A stretch of 64,000 bases of DNA, taken from Bacteroidota bacterium (GTDB lineage Bacteria; Bacteroidota; Bacteroidia; Chitinophagales; Chitinophagaceae). Both the position numbers and the translations under genes were made by a program. How positions within the stretch are numbered: the stretch's first letter is position 1; each line of letters begins with the position of its first letter. Where the stretch lies: contig JAEWJK010000011.1 in the NCBI GenBank assembly GCA_023386555.1, positions 1 through 64,000 of the forward strand, given 5' to 3'. The notes under the pieces were generated by a model. That model searched no databases. It saw nothing but the letters and a program-made list of their open reading frames with translations, and was not told the origin of the DNA. Positions 34,508 through 43,648 of this stretch are shown here, in pieces.

Positions 34508-35602
34508 TTAGATTTTAAGAGCAAATAATTCCAGGCTATTATTCTTCCCTTTCAGATCTACCATTCCAAGACTTTCACTTTGCCACTCTTCCAGGTCAAT
34601 ATGATCTATAAAAGATTTTGAAACAATGAATTTCTGGTTCAACTCACTACATGCAGTTCTGATTCTTGCAGTTGTATTCATCGTATCACCACTCATGGCA
34701 AGATCTTTCTTTATTACTCCGATCTCTCCTACTGTAACTTCACCTGCATGAATTCCTACCCTGAACTCTGGCAAAACGCCGTATCTTCTCCGAAAATGCT
34801 CACCTCTCCTTTGCAGATTTTTCCTGGCTTCTATTAACGATGCCATACATTTTTTTGTATTCTTATCATTAAAATACCATGAAACAACAATTTCGTCACC
34901 AACGTATTGGTAAATGATTCCATCATATTCAATTAAAGCGATAGAAATCTGATAAATAAATTCCCTGATAAATTTGAAGTAGGGAACATTTCCCAATTTT
35001 TCAGCAATAGGTGTTGAATCTTTCAGATCAAGAAACATTACGATTCGCTGTTCAACTTTTGGCTTTAAATACTTTCCCAATAGCAAATCGAAAAAAACGC
35101 CGGGAGAATATTTATCATGTACTTCAATAATAATCTGAGTGATAATTAATAAAGCAAGCCAATAAGTTACTTTTTGAAATAACCAGTAGGTGTGTAAAGC
35201 CTCGTACCAAAAATTACCTAATGCATTACCAAGATCGGCAGTTCCACTGGCAATGGAATAACTTACATGAATAAGGAAGCTGATAAATATCGCTGCAACG
35301 ATAAGTATGAGGCTTTTTACCAGCAACGCAAACCACATAGAATAATTCCGGAAAACTTTCTTCAACAAAAAAACAAGGATGTAACCAACAAGGGCACTAA
35401 GAAAGAAAACGAGTATTTCTCTTAATAGTAAAGAATTATCTATAAGGTTGTAAACAATAGAATGACCAACACTGTTTGGAAGTGATGTGAAGAAGTTGAT
35501 AAGGTCGATTAAAGTCCATATCACTGCAATGGAAAATACTAAATGCAGTCTTATTCTTTTGGCATTAGATATTTCTGGCAATATGCGTTTCCACTTAGTC
35601 AT
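34508..35602 (-). CDS. Membrane-bound class III nucleotide cyclase
   Basis: 364 aa. Four hydrophobic helices (about 21-38, 62-82, 92-115, 140-160) are followed by a class III cyclase domain (180-355). Metal ligands D192 (MFLDLKDST) and D236 (YVGDEIV) and the transition-state N309 and R313 are present. The base-selecting positions are Q232 and A302, not the adenylate pair Lys plus Asp/Thr nor the guanylate pair Glu plus Cys. So it may make cAMP, or a pyrimidine nucleotide as in Pycsar. It overlaps ppk1 by 4 bases and sits in the operon with a PycTM-type effector. Confidence 0.85.
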   Translation of the reverse strand: MTKWKRILPEISNAKRIRLHLVFSIAVIWTLIDLINFFTSLPNSVGHSIVYNLIDNSLLLREILVFFLSALVGYILVFLLKKVFRNYSMWFALLVKSLILIVAAIFISFLIHVSYSIASGTADLGNALGNFWYEALHTYWLFQKVTYWLALLIITQIIIEVHDKYSPGVFFDLLLGKYLKPKVEQRIVMFLDLKDSTPIAEKLGNVPYFKFIREFIYQISIALIEYDGIIYQYVGDEIVVSWYFNDKNTKKCMASLIEARKNLQRRGEHFRRRYGVLPEFRVGIHAGEVTVGEIGVIKKDLAMSGDTMNTTARIRTACSELNQKFIVSKSFIDHIDLEEWQSESLGMVDLKGKNNSLELFALKI

Positions 35603-37635
35603 ACACGTTTTCTCAGGTAATTGTAAATGGAAAGTTGTGCATTGAAACTGTCAGGTGAATCGGAAGGTTCCTTGATATTTTCCATAGCAGAATTCAGCAC
35701 TACTGCTTTATCATTATCCTGCCATTGCAACTTAAAATAATCCAATAACTCCTGCTTACAGGTTTTATCTTTTATTGGTACACAAACTTCAATTCGACGG
35801 TGAAGGTTCCTGTTCATCCAATCTGCGGAACCGAAAATTACTTCACCATCATCATCACCACCAAAAATGAATATTCTTGAATGTTCAAGATAACGGTCTA
35901 CAATACGTTTGACGGTAATGTTTTCGCTGATTCCTTCTACTCCTGGTACAAGGCAACAAACACTGCGAACCAAAAGTTGCACTTGTACACCGGCATTACT
36001 GGCTTTATACAACAAGTGAATCATAGAAGGTTCTTCCAGGTTATTCACTTTTATCCTGATCAGTCCTTCCTTACCAAACTGAACCTTCTGTATTTCCTGA
36101 TCAATCAGCTTTTCGAATTTATCGATCATATTAAACTGGCTGACAAGAAGCGTATCGAACTGTACTTTTTCTCTTTTTTTCTTCGATAACAACTTGTATA
36201 ATTCCAGCAATTCTTCAGTTATGATGGGATCGGTTGTCAGTAAAACATGATCGGTATAAAATTTTGCGGTTACCTCATGGAAGTTACCAGTGCTTAGAAT
36301 GCAGTAACAAACGGTTTGATCACCTATCTTCTTTTTGATAAGGCCGATCTTAGAATGAACTTTAATTTCAGTGGGGCTATAAACGATCTGCACACCAGCT
36401 TCTTTCATTATCCTGCTCCATTTGATGTTATTAGCTTCATCAAACCGAGCTTTTAATTCCACAAAAACAGTTACATTCTTTCCATTTTTTGCTGCACTGA
36501 TAAGTGCATTTACAATGTGAGATTCTGAAGCTACTCTGTAAATAGTGATATAGATATCTGTTACACTTGAATCAACTGCAGCCTGGTTGAAAAATGATAG
36601 CACTGTATTGTAAGAATCGTAAGGAAGATGCAACAAAATATCTTTTTGATTCAATACTTCGAAAATATCTCCGCACTTCATTTCACCAGGATATGAAAGT
36701 GGCTTTAGTTGTGGATAAAAAAGGTCTTTGCCAAATGTTGGCAGCTTTGCAAAATCAGATAAGTTGTGATACCTGCCACCTTCAAATAATTCTTCATGTT
36801 TTATATCAAAAGCGGAAGCCAGGAAAAGCTGAACATTCCTGGGCATTCCAGTTTCGTATAAAAATCTTGATGGAGGACCATACTGCCTTTTCTGCAGTTG
36901 CTTTTCAATTTTACTCAGAAGATCCGGTGCATATTCTTCATCAAAATGCAATTCAGCATCCCGATTAAATTTCACACTATAAATTCCAAGGATTTCAAAT
37001 CCAGGAAACAAACAGGGGACGTTCTCCCTGATAATATCATCAATAAATATCACATATTGCATATCATCCATTGGTGACAGCGTAAAATACCTGGGCAACT
37101 TTTCTGAAGGAATATTTACAACAGCATGTTTAATCATCTGCTCGCCCGGAGCTTTTAATGTTATTACGAAATAGAGATAATTATTTTCGGGTATAAAGTT
37201 TTTACTCAGTTCCGCATCGAGAAATAAAGGTTGAATGAAGGTGAGAACATGCGAAAGGAATATCTCTCTTATCTCACCAATATGTTCATCTCTTATTGAT
37301 TCGTTGTAATAAAGATTAATTTTATTTTCCTTTAGTTCTGGCAGTAAAGATTGGTTTAATATACTGCTATATACCTGCAGCTGACGATTCACTTCGCTTT
37401 GCACTTTATCGGGCAGATTTTCGTCGTATTGGTTCTTTGCCTGTAACTGAGTTTTACGGTTAAGTTTACTAATAGCCAAAATAGAAGGATATCTAACCCT
37501 AAAAAATTCATCAAGGTTAGATGAAAAAATGGCGAAGAATTTTAAACGTTCAAATAAAGGCACACGTTTATCGGCAGCTTCCTGCAATACACGAAAATTA
37601 AATCCCAGCCAACTAAGATCTCTGTTATACAACAT
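35599..37635 (-). CDS. ppk1: Polyphosphate kinase 1
   Basis: 678 aa, the usual length. N-terminal helical domain (RDLSWLGFNFRVLQEA), head domain and two catalytic phospholipase-D-like domains, with the His sites HSKIGLIKKK and YLEHSRIFIFGG. It makes polyphosphate from ATP, reversibly. It sits between HD-PycTM and the nucleotide cyclase in a tightly packed operon (gap 13 bases and overlap 4). Placement is odd for a gene usually near ppx. Confidence 0.95.
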   Translation of the reverse strand: MLYNRDLSWLGFNFRVLQEAADKRVPLFERLKFFAIFSSNLDEFFRVRYPSILAISKLNRKTQLQAKNQYDENLPDKVQSEVNRQLQVYSSILNQSLLPELKENKINLYYNESIRDEHIGEIREIFLSHVLTFIQPLFLDAELSKNFIPENNYLYFVITLKAPGEQMIKHAVVNIPSEKLPRYFTLSPMDDMQYVIFIDDIIRENVPCLFPGFEILGIYSVKFNRDAELHFDEEYAPDLLSKIEKQLQKRQYGPPSRFLYETGMPRNVQLFLASAFDIKHEELFEGGRYHNLSDFAKLPTFGKDLFYPQLKPLSYPGEMKCGDIFEVLNQKDILLHLPYDSYNTVLSFFNQAAVDSSVTDIYITIYRVASESHIVNALISAAKNGKNVTVFVELKARFDEANNIKWSRIMKEAGVQIVYSPTEIKVHSKIGLIKKKIGDQTVCYCILSTGNFHEVTAKFYTDHVLLTTDPIITEELLELYKLLSKKKREKVQFDTLLVSQFNMIDKFEKLIDQEIQKVQFGKEGLIRIKVNNLEEPSMIHLLYKASNAGVQVQLLVRSVCCLVPGVEGISENITVKRIVDRYLEHSRIFIFGGDDDGEVIFGSADWMNRNLHRRIEVCVPIKDKTCKQELLDYFKLQWQDNDKAVVLNSAMENIKEPSDSPDSFNAQLSIYNYLRKRV

Positions 37636-37648
37636 AACTTCACCTTCT

Positions 37649-38884
37649 TTATAATGGCATTACTGCAGAGTTACCTGCAGGTGTAGTGGCACCACTATTC
37701 AAATTATTCAGATAAACTGCTATTCCAAATGCCAAAACAGATACAACAATTCCTATCATGAAAATGTTATAAGCAATCCTGATTAATTTATACTTTCTTG
37801 CTAATACAACACCCAGGGCATAAATATCTTTTATCAATGATCCGTACAAATAGTCAGGATCACCCATCATCGTTCTCATGGCATTTTCATATTTCTCCTG
37901 AGGAGCTTTGTGGAAATTACCGAAGAACAATAGATTTGTTTTCTTGTTTATGATATCCTGATCACTAAAAGTTCCTTCACTTATTTTAGGTCTTGTGGCA
38001 AGTATTGCAATAACAATTGTGGTAACTGACACTACCAGAAAAATGATTGTTGGAATAGTTAGATGTGTATCCACTTCTAACCTTCTGACTAATACAGACA
38101 AAATAACAGAAATGATAATTGCATTGACAGAGATGAGAATATTTGCTTTCCCATCTGCCATACCACTAAGTTCCAGGTGATTGTCTGATGTTAAACGCAA
38201 CATCGTTTGAATACCTTTCGTCATCAATGCATTCTTCGGCTGAATCACCGGTCCATTGATTTCAAATTGTTCTTCGGGAATATCAATTGTTTCCAATTTC
38301 GCTTTCAGTTTCCGGATGTTCTCCTGTTTTTTACTTTCTAACAAATCACGGCAGTAAGAAGTATGGAATTTATGATTCTCCATAAAGTTGATGGTGGCTT
38401 GTACCCATTCCAACTTACTTAATACAAGATCCTTTGTAGCACTTCTTTCTTTTCTGATAAGTTTATTACTTTCTTTAAAAGCTTTTGTGCCTAAATGGTA
38501 AGTATCTGCATCACAGATTATTTCCTGCAAAAAATTTCTGGGACGCTGAGGAGGTTTGGTTGCAAGTATACATTCTTCAGCTGCAGATATCACTTCCTCA
38601 TCATCTATCATACCTGTGAAATATGAACGCATGATTGCAGCACTTTTCTCTTCATGCTCACTTGCTTCTGTAAACAGATATCCTGTATCATGAAACCATG
38701 CTGCAGCATATAATATCAACATTTCTTTTTCGCTAACATTATAATGCGCAGCAATTTCTTTAGTTCTTGCAACAACCTGCTTTGTATGATCAAGGTTGTG
38801 ATAATATAAGCCCTTGCTTTTTTCTTTTTCGAAAAGAGCTGTTACATGAGCTTCTATCTTCTTATAAACATCTGTATAATCCAT
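37649..38884 (-). CDS. HD phosphohydrolase fused to a Pycsar-effector-type (PycTM) membrane domain
   Basis: 411 aa. The N-terminal HD domain (1-200) shows H33 (NLDHT), H65-D66 (WFHDTGY) and D125/D127 (CDADTYH), so metal-dependent phosphohydrolase activity is likely. The C-terminal part (about 225-395) matches the PycTM/DUF5706 effector: SDNHLELSGMADGKANILIS and two to three membrane helices (249-266, 277-296, 370-391). In Pycsar the effector is triggered by a cyclic pyrimidine nucleotide. An HD domain is not required of PycTM, so here it may hydrolyse or sense nucleotides. Neighbours are ppk1 and a membrane cyclase. Confidence 0.85.
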   Translation of the reverse strand: MDYTDVYKKIEAHVTALFEKEKSKGLYYHNLDHTKQVVARTKEIAAHYNVSEKEMLILYAAAWFHDTGYLFTEASEHEEKSAAIMRSYFTGMIDDEEVISAAEECILATKPPQRPRNFLQEIICDADTYHLGTKAFKESNKLIRKERSATKDLVLSKLEWVQATINFMENHKFHTSYCRDLLESKKQENIRKLKAKLETIDIPEEQFEINGPVIQPKNALMTKGIQTMLRLTSDNHLELSGMADGKANILISVNAIIISVILSVLVRRLEVDTHLTIPTIIFLVVSVTTIVIAILATRPKISEGTFSDQDIINKKTNLLFFGNFHKAPQEKYENAMRTMMGDPDYLYGSLIKDIYALGVVLARKYKLIRIAYNIFMIGIVVSVLAFGIAVYLNNLNSGATTPAGNSAVMPL

Positions 38885-38885
38885 A

Positions 38886-41800
38886 TCAAAATGTTAGATT
38901 AATCCTCGTGCCTATTGAAAAGTTTACCAGCTTTTCTTCTTTTGATAAAGCAACAGTTGCTGAAACAATCACAAGGTTAAATGGTGTATAATACAATCCT
39001 GTTCCATACGAAGCATGCCAGGTTTTTGAATCTTCATTTGGCATCCATACACGGCCAACATCTCCAAAACCAATTATGCCGATGTCGCCAGGGAATAAAT
39101 AAGAGGTCGAACCAAATAGCTTTACTCTCATCTCTAAGCTACCGTAAGCCAATGATCTTCCTGAAAAACGATTCTTTCTAAATCCACGCAGGAAGTTATT
39201 CTGGCCAAGATTCAATGCCTGGAAATATTCAAAATCTTTCTGGAAAATATGACCACCTCCAGCTTTGAATACAGCCACAACTTTTGCAGGAATACTCATA
39301 CTGCCATAAACAGTCATATCAGTCATGATCCTTGTTATTGGCTTAGCTCCTCCGTTTAATCCTCTATAAGATACAAGTTCGGTGTTCCAGTAAATACCTC
39401 TTGTTGGCAAAAAGGCATTATCAATAAAGTCTATCAGCATCGTTGCTTTACCACCGAGGTATGTTTTACGTGAATATACGTTCGATGAATCCAGACCAAT
39501 TAAAGATGGCCTTTCAAGTATCCTACCTTTGTTGTTCTCATTACGGTTCCAATAATTGAACAACGAAGGACCTACACTAAAATGCAGCACATTATTCAAT
39601 CTTCTTCTGAATAATACTTCGGCTGAGGCATGTTTAAATCTTACCCTATAATAATCTCTTGGTTCTACAAACTGTGTTTCATTACCTAGCCCGAAGAAAT
39701 TATTTAATGCAGGTTCTACAATCTGTCCGTCAAGAATAAGATCAGTTTTGCCAAGCACTTCATTAAATTCACCCTGGTATCTTACACGAAATGCCTTTCG
39801 ATTAACTGCATATAAGGTAGTTAGTTTCTGAAAGGATGAATGTGGTTCTTTTCTGAAACCATTTACTTTTCGGGTAAATCCGATGCCCACTAATAAAAGA
39901 TCATCCGGATTGAAACCAAGATTTATACTAGGAAATTTATTTGTATTGTATTCAAAGCCTTTAATGGAATAATAATTCCGCATCGGATCATCATCAATAA
40001 ACACTTTTGTTTTACGGGTATTGGCTACATGGTTTGTATCATAAGAAACATCATAAATAAAATTCCTTACGTTCCCTTTAACATCGAAAGTATCGTGACC
40101 TTTACCACCGATAATTCTCAATCTTACTTTTGAACGAACAGCTTCTGCTACATCAAAGATGTCACTACCATTAAAGCCATATAGATGCACCTCATCAGTT
40201 TCTTTGGGAGAGAATATTCTATCGTACATTAACGAAGCAGAATCAGAATCTTTTGAACGCTTAAATACTTTCACCCTAAAACCATTATCTGCTTCTGTTA
40301 TTTTGAAGTATTCATTTTTATTGCTACCCAATACATTCACCTGGTCTGAGATGAATTCGTAATAATCCTTACCTCTTTCTAAAAGTAGTTCCCTCCTGCT
40401 TTTTAGCTTTTGTAAAAAACCTGGACCACTGATCGACTGAACTTCTTTCGGTAATTGAGATATTGATTGCTGCAGCACCTCATCGGTAATTACTGACTGA
40501 AATTCTTTGATAGTTGCTTCCCATTCGTTCCAATCCAGATCATTTAAGAATAGTCTGTCAAAATCTCTTGCCGACCAGCCAAGCCAATTGATCTTTGGAA
40601 TATCTTCTCTCAACCCCTTAAAAAATGGAAGTAAACTTCTGGATACGGCTTTTACCAGGAAACCGTCTGAATAATAATAAGCCTGATCTCTATCTTTTGG
40701 AATAGGATAATACAATTTACCTTTTCCGGTATCGGCTACACCAAATTTCCATTGGTCCATGTGTCGGTCCCAGTCAGCAATTAATATATCAAGTAACCTT
40801 GCTCTTAATGCAGCTTTTTGATCAACCCTGTGATCATTATCTTCCAATAATTTTTCAAATACAGTAAAGCTGCTTTTAGTATCTGTATTATCTACGGAAG
40901 CATCTTTTCTTTCTAATGTAACGATCTGGTTGGCGAAAATTTTCTGGTACATGCCAAATGCAGGATCGTCTGGTACAAAAAATAATTCAGGTTTTGGTAC
41001 AGATAAATTTAGTTTATCAGCCAATACCGGAACCATCAATGGTGCATAAGGATATGAGCCTGAAATAAAATCCTGGGCCAGCGCTTCTGCAAAAGAATTA
41101 TGGAAGTTTTCCGGTATTGCTTTTACCGGGTCTTTATTAACTGTTCTAAGAGCCCAGGAATTGCCAGATTTATCTTTTATTGTCAAAGATTTTGTTTGCT
41201 TTCCACCACCGAGACTTTCAATAGTGAACCCACCTTTTTCTTTGCTGATGTCAAATACTTTCAGCTTAATGGGTGTAGCCCATTCTTTACGATAATTATT
41301 TCCAAGAAAGAATCGTTTTAAACCCCTGGCCTCGTTGAAAGATGTGTTAGGTGCAGCAATAACAGAATCCTTAAACGGCTCAACAACAACGGTAGCTTTC
41401 TTAACTGTGTCGGCCGAGTTGTCAGGAAGCGTTGCGAAGTTTAGCAGATTTTTATTGAACCGTGGTTCAAGATTCACTGAATCAGGATTAACAGCATAGA
41501 AATTTACGTGAACATTCTTTGTGTTGGTAATATCTAAAGTTGCAAAGCCCAATTTTCTTTCGGCATACAATGCATTTTTACCACTGTTTACTCGGGTTTC
41601 TTTACAACCACTTCCACTAACGATATAATTTCTACCACTATCTTGTATTAGTTGCAAAGAATGTTCATGACCTGCCACATGAATAACATTGGGATGTGTT
41701 TTAAGCACTTTTGTAACCGCATTCACCATGTTCTTATATTGTGGATGAGGTAAGTCTTGTATGGTACCAAAGATCCCTCTTGTTATAGGATAAATACTAC

Positions 41801-42569
41801 CGATAATTGGCAATGGGATATAGAGTTTTGGATTCACATCAGTGAAAGGAAAAATGTGCTGCTTCCATGTGTAATGACCTCCATGTGGTCCGTAAGTTTT
41901 GAAAGGATGATGACAAGCAAAGATCACCAGCTTCTTCGAATTTTTCTGAAGAATATCTTCTAACTGAACCAGTACTTCATCTTTTGTTTTATACGGGCAA
42001 TCAGACTCTACCCCTGGCTTTTCACTTTCATGTAACCACCATTGGCTGTCCATCACAACTAAAGTAGCATCATCACTTAAGGGGATTTCCACAGGACCAG
42101 GACAACCTCCACGTGGATAAAATTGAACTTTAGCATTTGATAACCTGTCTATGTATTGCTGTTCTCTGAGAATTGCATCATAGCCATGAACACCACCATT
42201 ATTCCAATCATGGTTACCCGGAATAAAAATAACTTTTGCACCGGTTCCTTCTATAATGCTAATTTGAGAATCTAAAACAGCTTTTGCTTGTGGATATTCT
42301 AATGTCTGATCATCAGGCAATCCTTCTTTATAAAGATTATCACCCAGATAAACCACTATTGTTTTCTCATCCAGCTTTAGGTGTTTCTTTATTGCCTGTA
42401 TAACAGGTGCATTACCACCAGGCAAGCCAACTTTAACTGGCTCCCCATTACTTACTAAAGCTCCTGCATCACCAATCAATATAACTTTATACTGGATGCT
42501 ATCGGCTTGTCCAACAACAACAACACTAAAAAACAATGCAACTACAAGAGCAAAGAATTTACTTTTCAT
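38886..42569 (-). CDS. Metallophosphoesterase fused to a BamA/TamA-type outer-membrane barrel
   Basis: 1227 aa from the ATG at 42569, which gives a signal peptide (KSKFFALVVALFFSVVVVGQ); the longer frame starts at 42647 without one. A calcineurin-like phosphoesterase domain (about 25-300) has GDAG, GDNLY, GNHDW and HHPF motifs. A middle part (450-900) is of unknown function, and a surface-antigen barrel ends in GTRINLTF. Such fusions exist in Bacteroidota. A surface-linked phosphatase could process phosphate compounds. It overlaps the upstream lipoprotein gene by 11 bases and ends 1 base before the HD-PycTM gene. Confidence 0.8.
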   Translation of the reverse strand: MKSKFFALVVALFFSVVVVGQADSIQYKVILIGDAGALVSNGEPVKVGLPGGNAPVIQAIKKHLKLDEKTIVVYLGDNLYKEGLPDDQTLEYPQAKAVLDSQISIIEGTGAKVIFIPGNHDWNNGGVHGYDAILREQQYIDRLSNAKVQFYPRGGCPGPVEIPLSDDATLVVMDSQWWLHESEKPGVESDCPYKTKDEVLVQLEDILQKNSKKLVIFACHHPFKTYGPHGGHYTWKQHIFPFTDVNPKLYIPLPIIGSIYPITRGIFGTIQDLPHPQYKNMVNAVTKVLKTHPNVIHVAGHEHSLQLIQDSGRNYIVSGSGCKETRVNSGKNALYAERKLGFATLDITNTKNVHVNFYAVNPDSVNLEPRFNKNLLNFATLPDNSADTVKKATVVVEPFKDSVIAAPNTSFNEARGLKRFFLGNNYRKEWATPIKLKVFDISKEKGGFTIESLGGGKQTKSLTIKDKSGNSWALRTVNKDPVKAIPENFHNSFAEALAQDFISGSYPYAPLMVPVLADKLNLSVPKPELFFVPDDPAFGMYQKIFANQIVTLERKDASVDNTDTKSSFTVFEKLLEDNDHRVDQKAALRARLLDILIADWDRHMDQWKFGVADTGKGKLYYPIPKDRDQAYYYSDGFLVKAVSRSLLPFFKGLREDIPKINWLGWSARDFDRLFLNDLDWNEWEATIKEFQSVITDEVLQQSISQLPKEVQSISGPGFLQKLKSRRELLLERGKDYYEFISDQVNVLGSNKNEYFKITEADNGFRVKVFKRSKDSDSASLMYDRIFSPKETDEVHLYGFNGSDIFDVAEAVRSKVRLRIIGGKGHDTFDVKGNVRNFIYDVSYDTNHVANTRKTKVFIDDDPMRNYYSIKGFEYNTNKFPSINLGFNPDDLLLVGIGFTRKVNGFRKEPHSSFQKLTTLYAVNRKAFRVRYQGEFNEVLGKTDLILDGQIVEPALNNFFGLGNETQFVEPRDYYRVRFKHASAEVLFRRRLNNVLHFSVGPSLFNYWNRNENNKGRILERPSLIGLDSSNVYSRKTYLGGKATMLIDFIDNAFLPTRGIYWNTELVSYRGLNGGAKPITRIMTDMTVYGSMSIPAKVVAVFKAGGGHIFQKDFEYFQALNLGQNNFLRGFRKNRFSGRSLAYGSLEMRVKLFGSTSYLFPGDIGIIGFGDVGRVWMPNEDSKTWHASYGTGLYYTPFNLVIVSATVALSKEEKLVNFSIGTRINLTF

Positions 42570-43437
42570 GAGCCACTTTTTGGTATTTATAATACAGAAG
42601 ATTGGGAAGTCCTTCTCCTGCAGCTTCATTAGAAATGAACATGTCACCTGAAGGAGAGAAAGTTATTCCTTCAGGTTGTTTATACGTTTTCGGATCTAAG
42701 GGATATACTTTTTTAACCTGGCCATCTCTACTTGCTATTACTAAAGCCTTATTGATAGAAGAAATAATATAAAGTTCTTTAGTTAGCGGATGAATAGCTG
42801 CAGCTGAGGGTTTAAACTTTTTTTCTTCGCCTGTTAATTCTGATAAAATTGAAGGTGCATCTAATGTTATAAAGCCCTGGCTGAATGTTCTGGAAGCAGG
42901 ATCAAAAAACCATGAGCTAACGATTGATTTATCATCAGCTTCACAATCTTTGCAGATCATTACAAGCTTACGAATAGCATCATCGTAATACATGATCTCA
43001 AATTCATTCTTGCCTTGTAATGGAATATCAAATTCCTCAGATTTGATTGAATCAGGTGTTTGAAAGTTAAAAGCAACAATATCACCCTTACTTTTCATCA
43101 CATAAAAAACACTGTCGAGCAATACCAGGTCTTCATAGTCAGCTGATTTACCAAACTTCCAATGTAGTACTTCAACTTTTCTCTTTTCTTTTCTCAACAA
43201 TTTATATAGTACACCGGCTTCATCAATAATGGCAAAAATGCCAGAGTCTTTTGGGTAATAAGCAAGTCCTGATACCTCATTTAATTTATCTGGCAACTTG
43301 GTTATTTCAGGTTCATTCAGATCATATTCCGGTGGTGTTGGAAGATTGCTTTTTTTATCTGATGAACCGCAAGCGGCCATAATGACTGTAAAAAAGCACA
43401 GCAAAAAAAGGTTAGAATATAAATGATTTGGGTGCAT
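42559..43437 (-). CDS. SdiA-regulated-type propeller lipoprotein
   Basis: 292 aa from the ATG at 43437; an upstream start at 43497 would give no signal. The lipobox is IMAACGS. The rest has propeller repeats (LDSVFYVMKSKGDIVAFN, HPLTKELYIISSINKALVI and GITFSPSGDMFISNEAA) typical of SdiA-regulated domain proteins. Role unknown; it may be the extracytoplasmic part of the operon. Confidence 0.8.
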   Translation of the reverse strand: MHPNHLYSNLFLLCFFTVIMAACGSSDKKSNLPTPPEYDLNEPEITKLPDKLNEVSGLAYYPKDSGIFAIIDEAGVLYKLLRKEKRKVEVLHWKFGKSADYEDLVLLDSVFYVMKSKGDIVAFNFQTPDSIKSEEFDIPLQGKNEFEIMYYDDAIRKLVMICKDCEADDKSIVSSWFFDPASRTFSQGFITLDAPSILSELTGEEKKFKPSAAAIHPLTKELYIISSINKALVIASRDGQVKKVYPLDPKTYKQPEGITFSPSGDMFISNEAAGEGLPNLLYYKYQKVAHEK

Positions 43438-43606
43438 ATCTATTTGTACTACAGAATTTTCAAGCACTATAAAACAAATCTCTTGCCGCCTTAACAAATC
43501 AATGATAGCGGCTGTTTTACTTGTACTTTTCCATCATATGAGGATAAGATTCTACATTTGCAACATTCTAAAAATTAAAAGGTTAAGTAGCAACGTTTTT
43601 TGATTA

Positions 43607-43622
43607 TTGAACAATCGTTCAA
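43607..43622. promoter_or_regulatory. Palindromic operator of TetR type
   Basis: TTGAACAATCGTTCAA has perfect 6-base arms around a 4-base centre and lies just upstream of a poor -7 box (TACCTTCA at 43628). TetR-family regulators of fatty-acid genes in related bacteria use GAAC/GTTC palindromes. It probably represses the downstream dehydrogenase. Confidence 0.5.
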
Positions 43623-43648
43623 ACTGCTACCTTCAAACAAATTGATTT

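Noticed and set aside
34508..38884. A confirmed Pycsar defence system
   Set aside because: ppk1 lies between cyclase and effector, the HD part is extra, and product specificity is unknown. Kept as a finding, not as a call.
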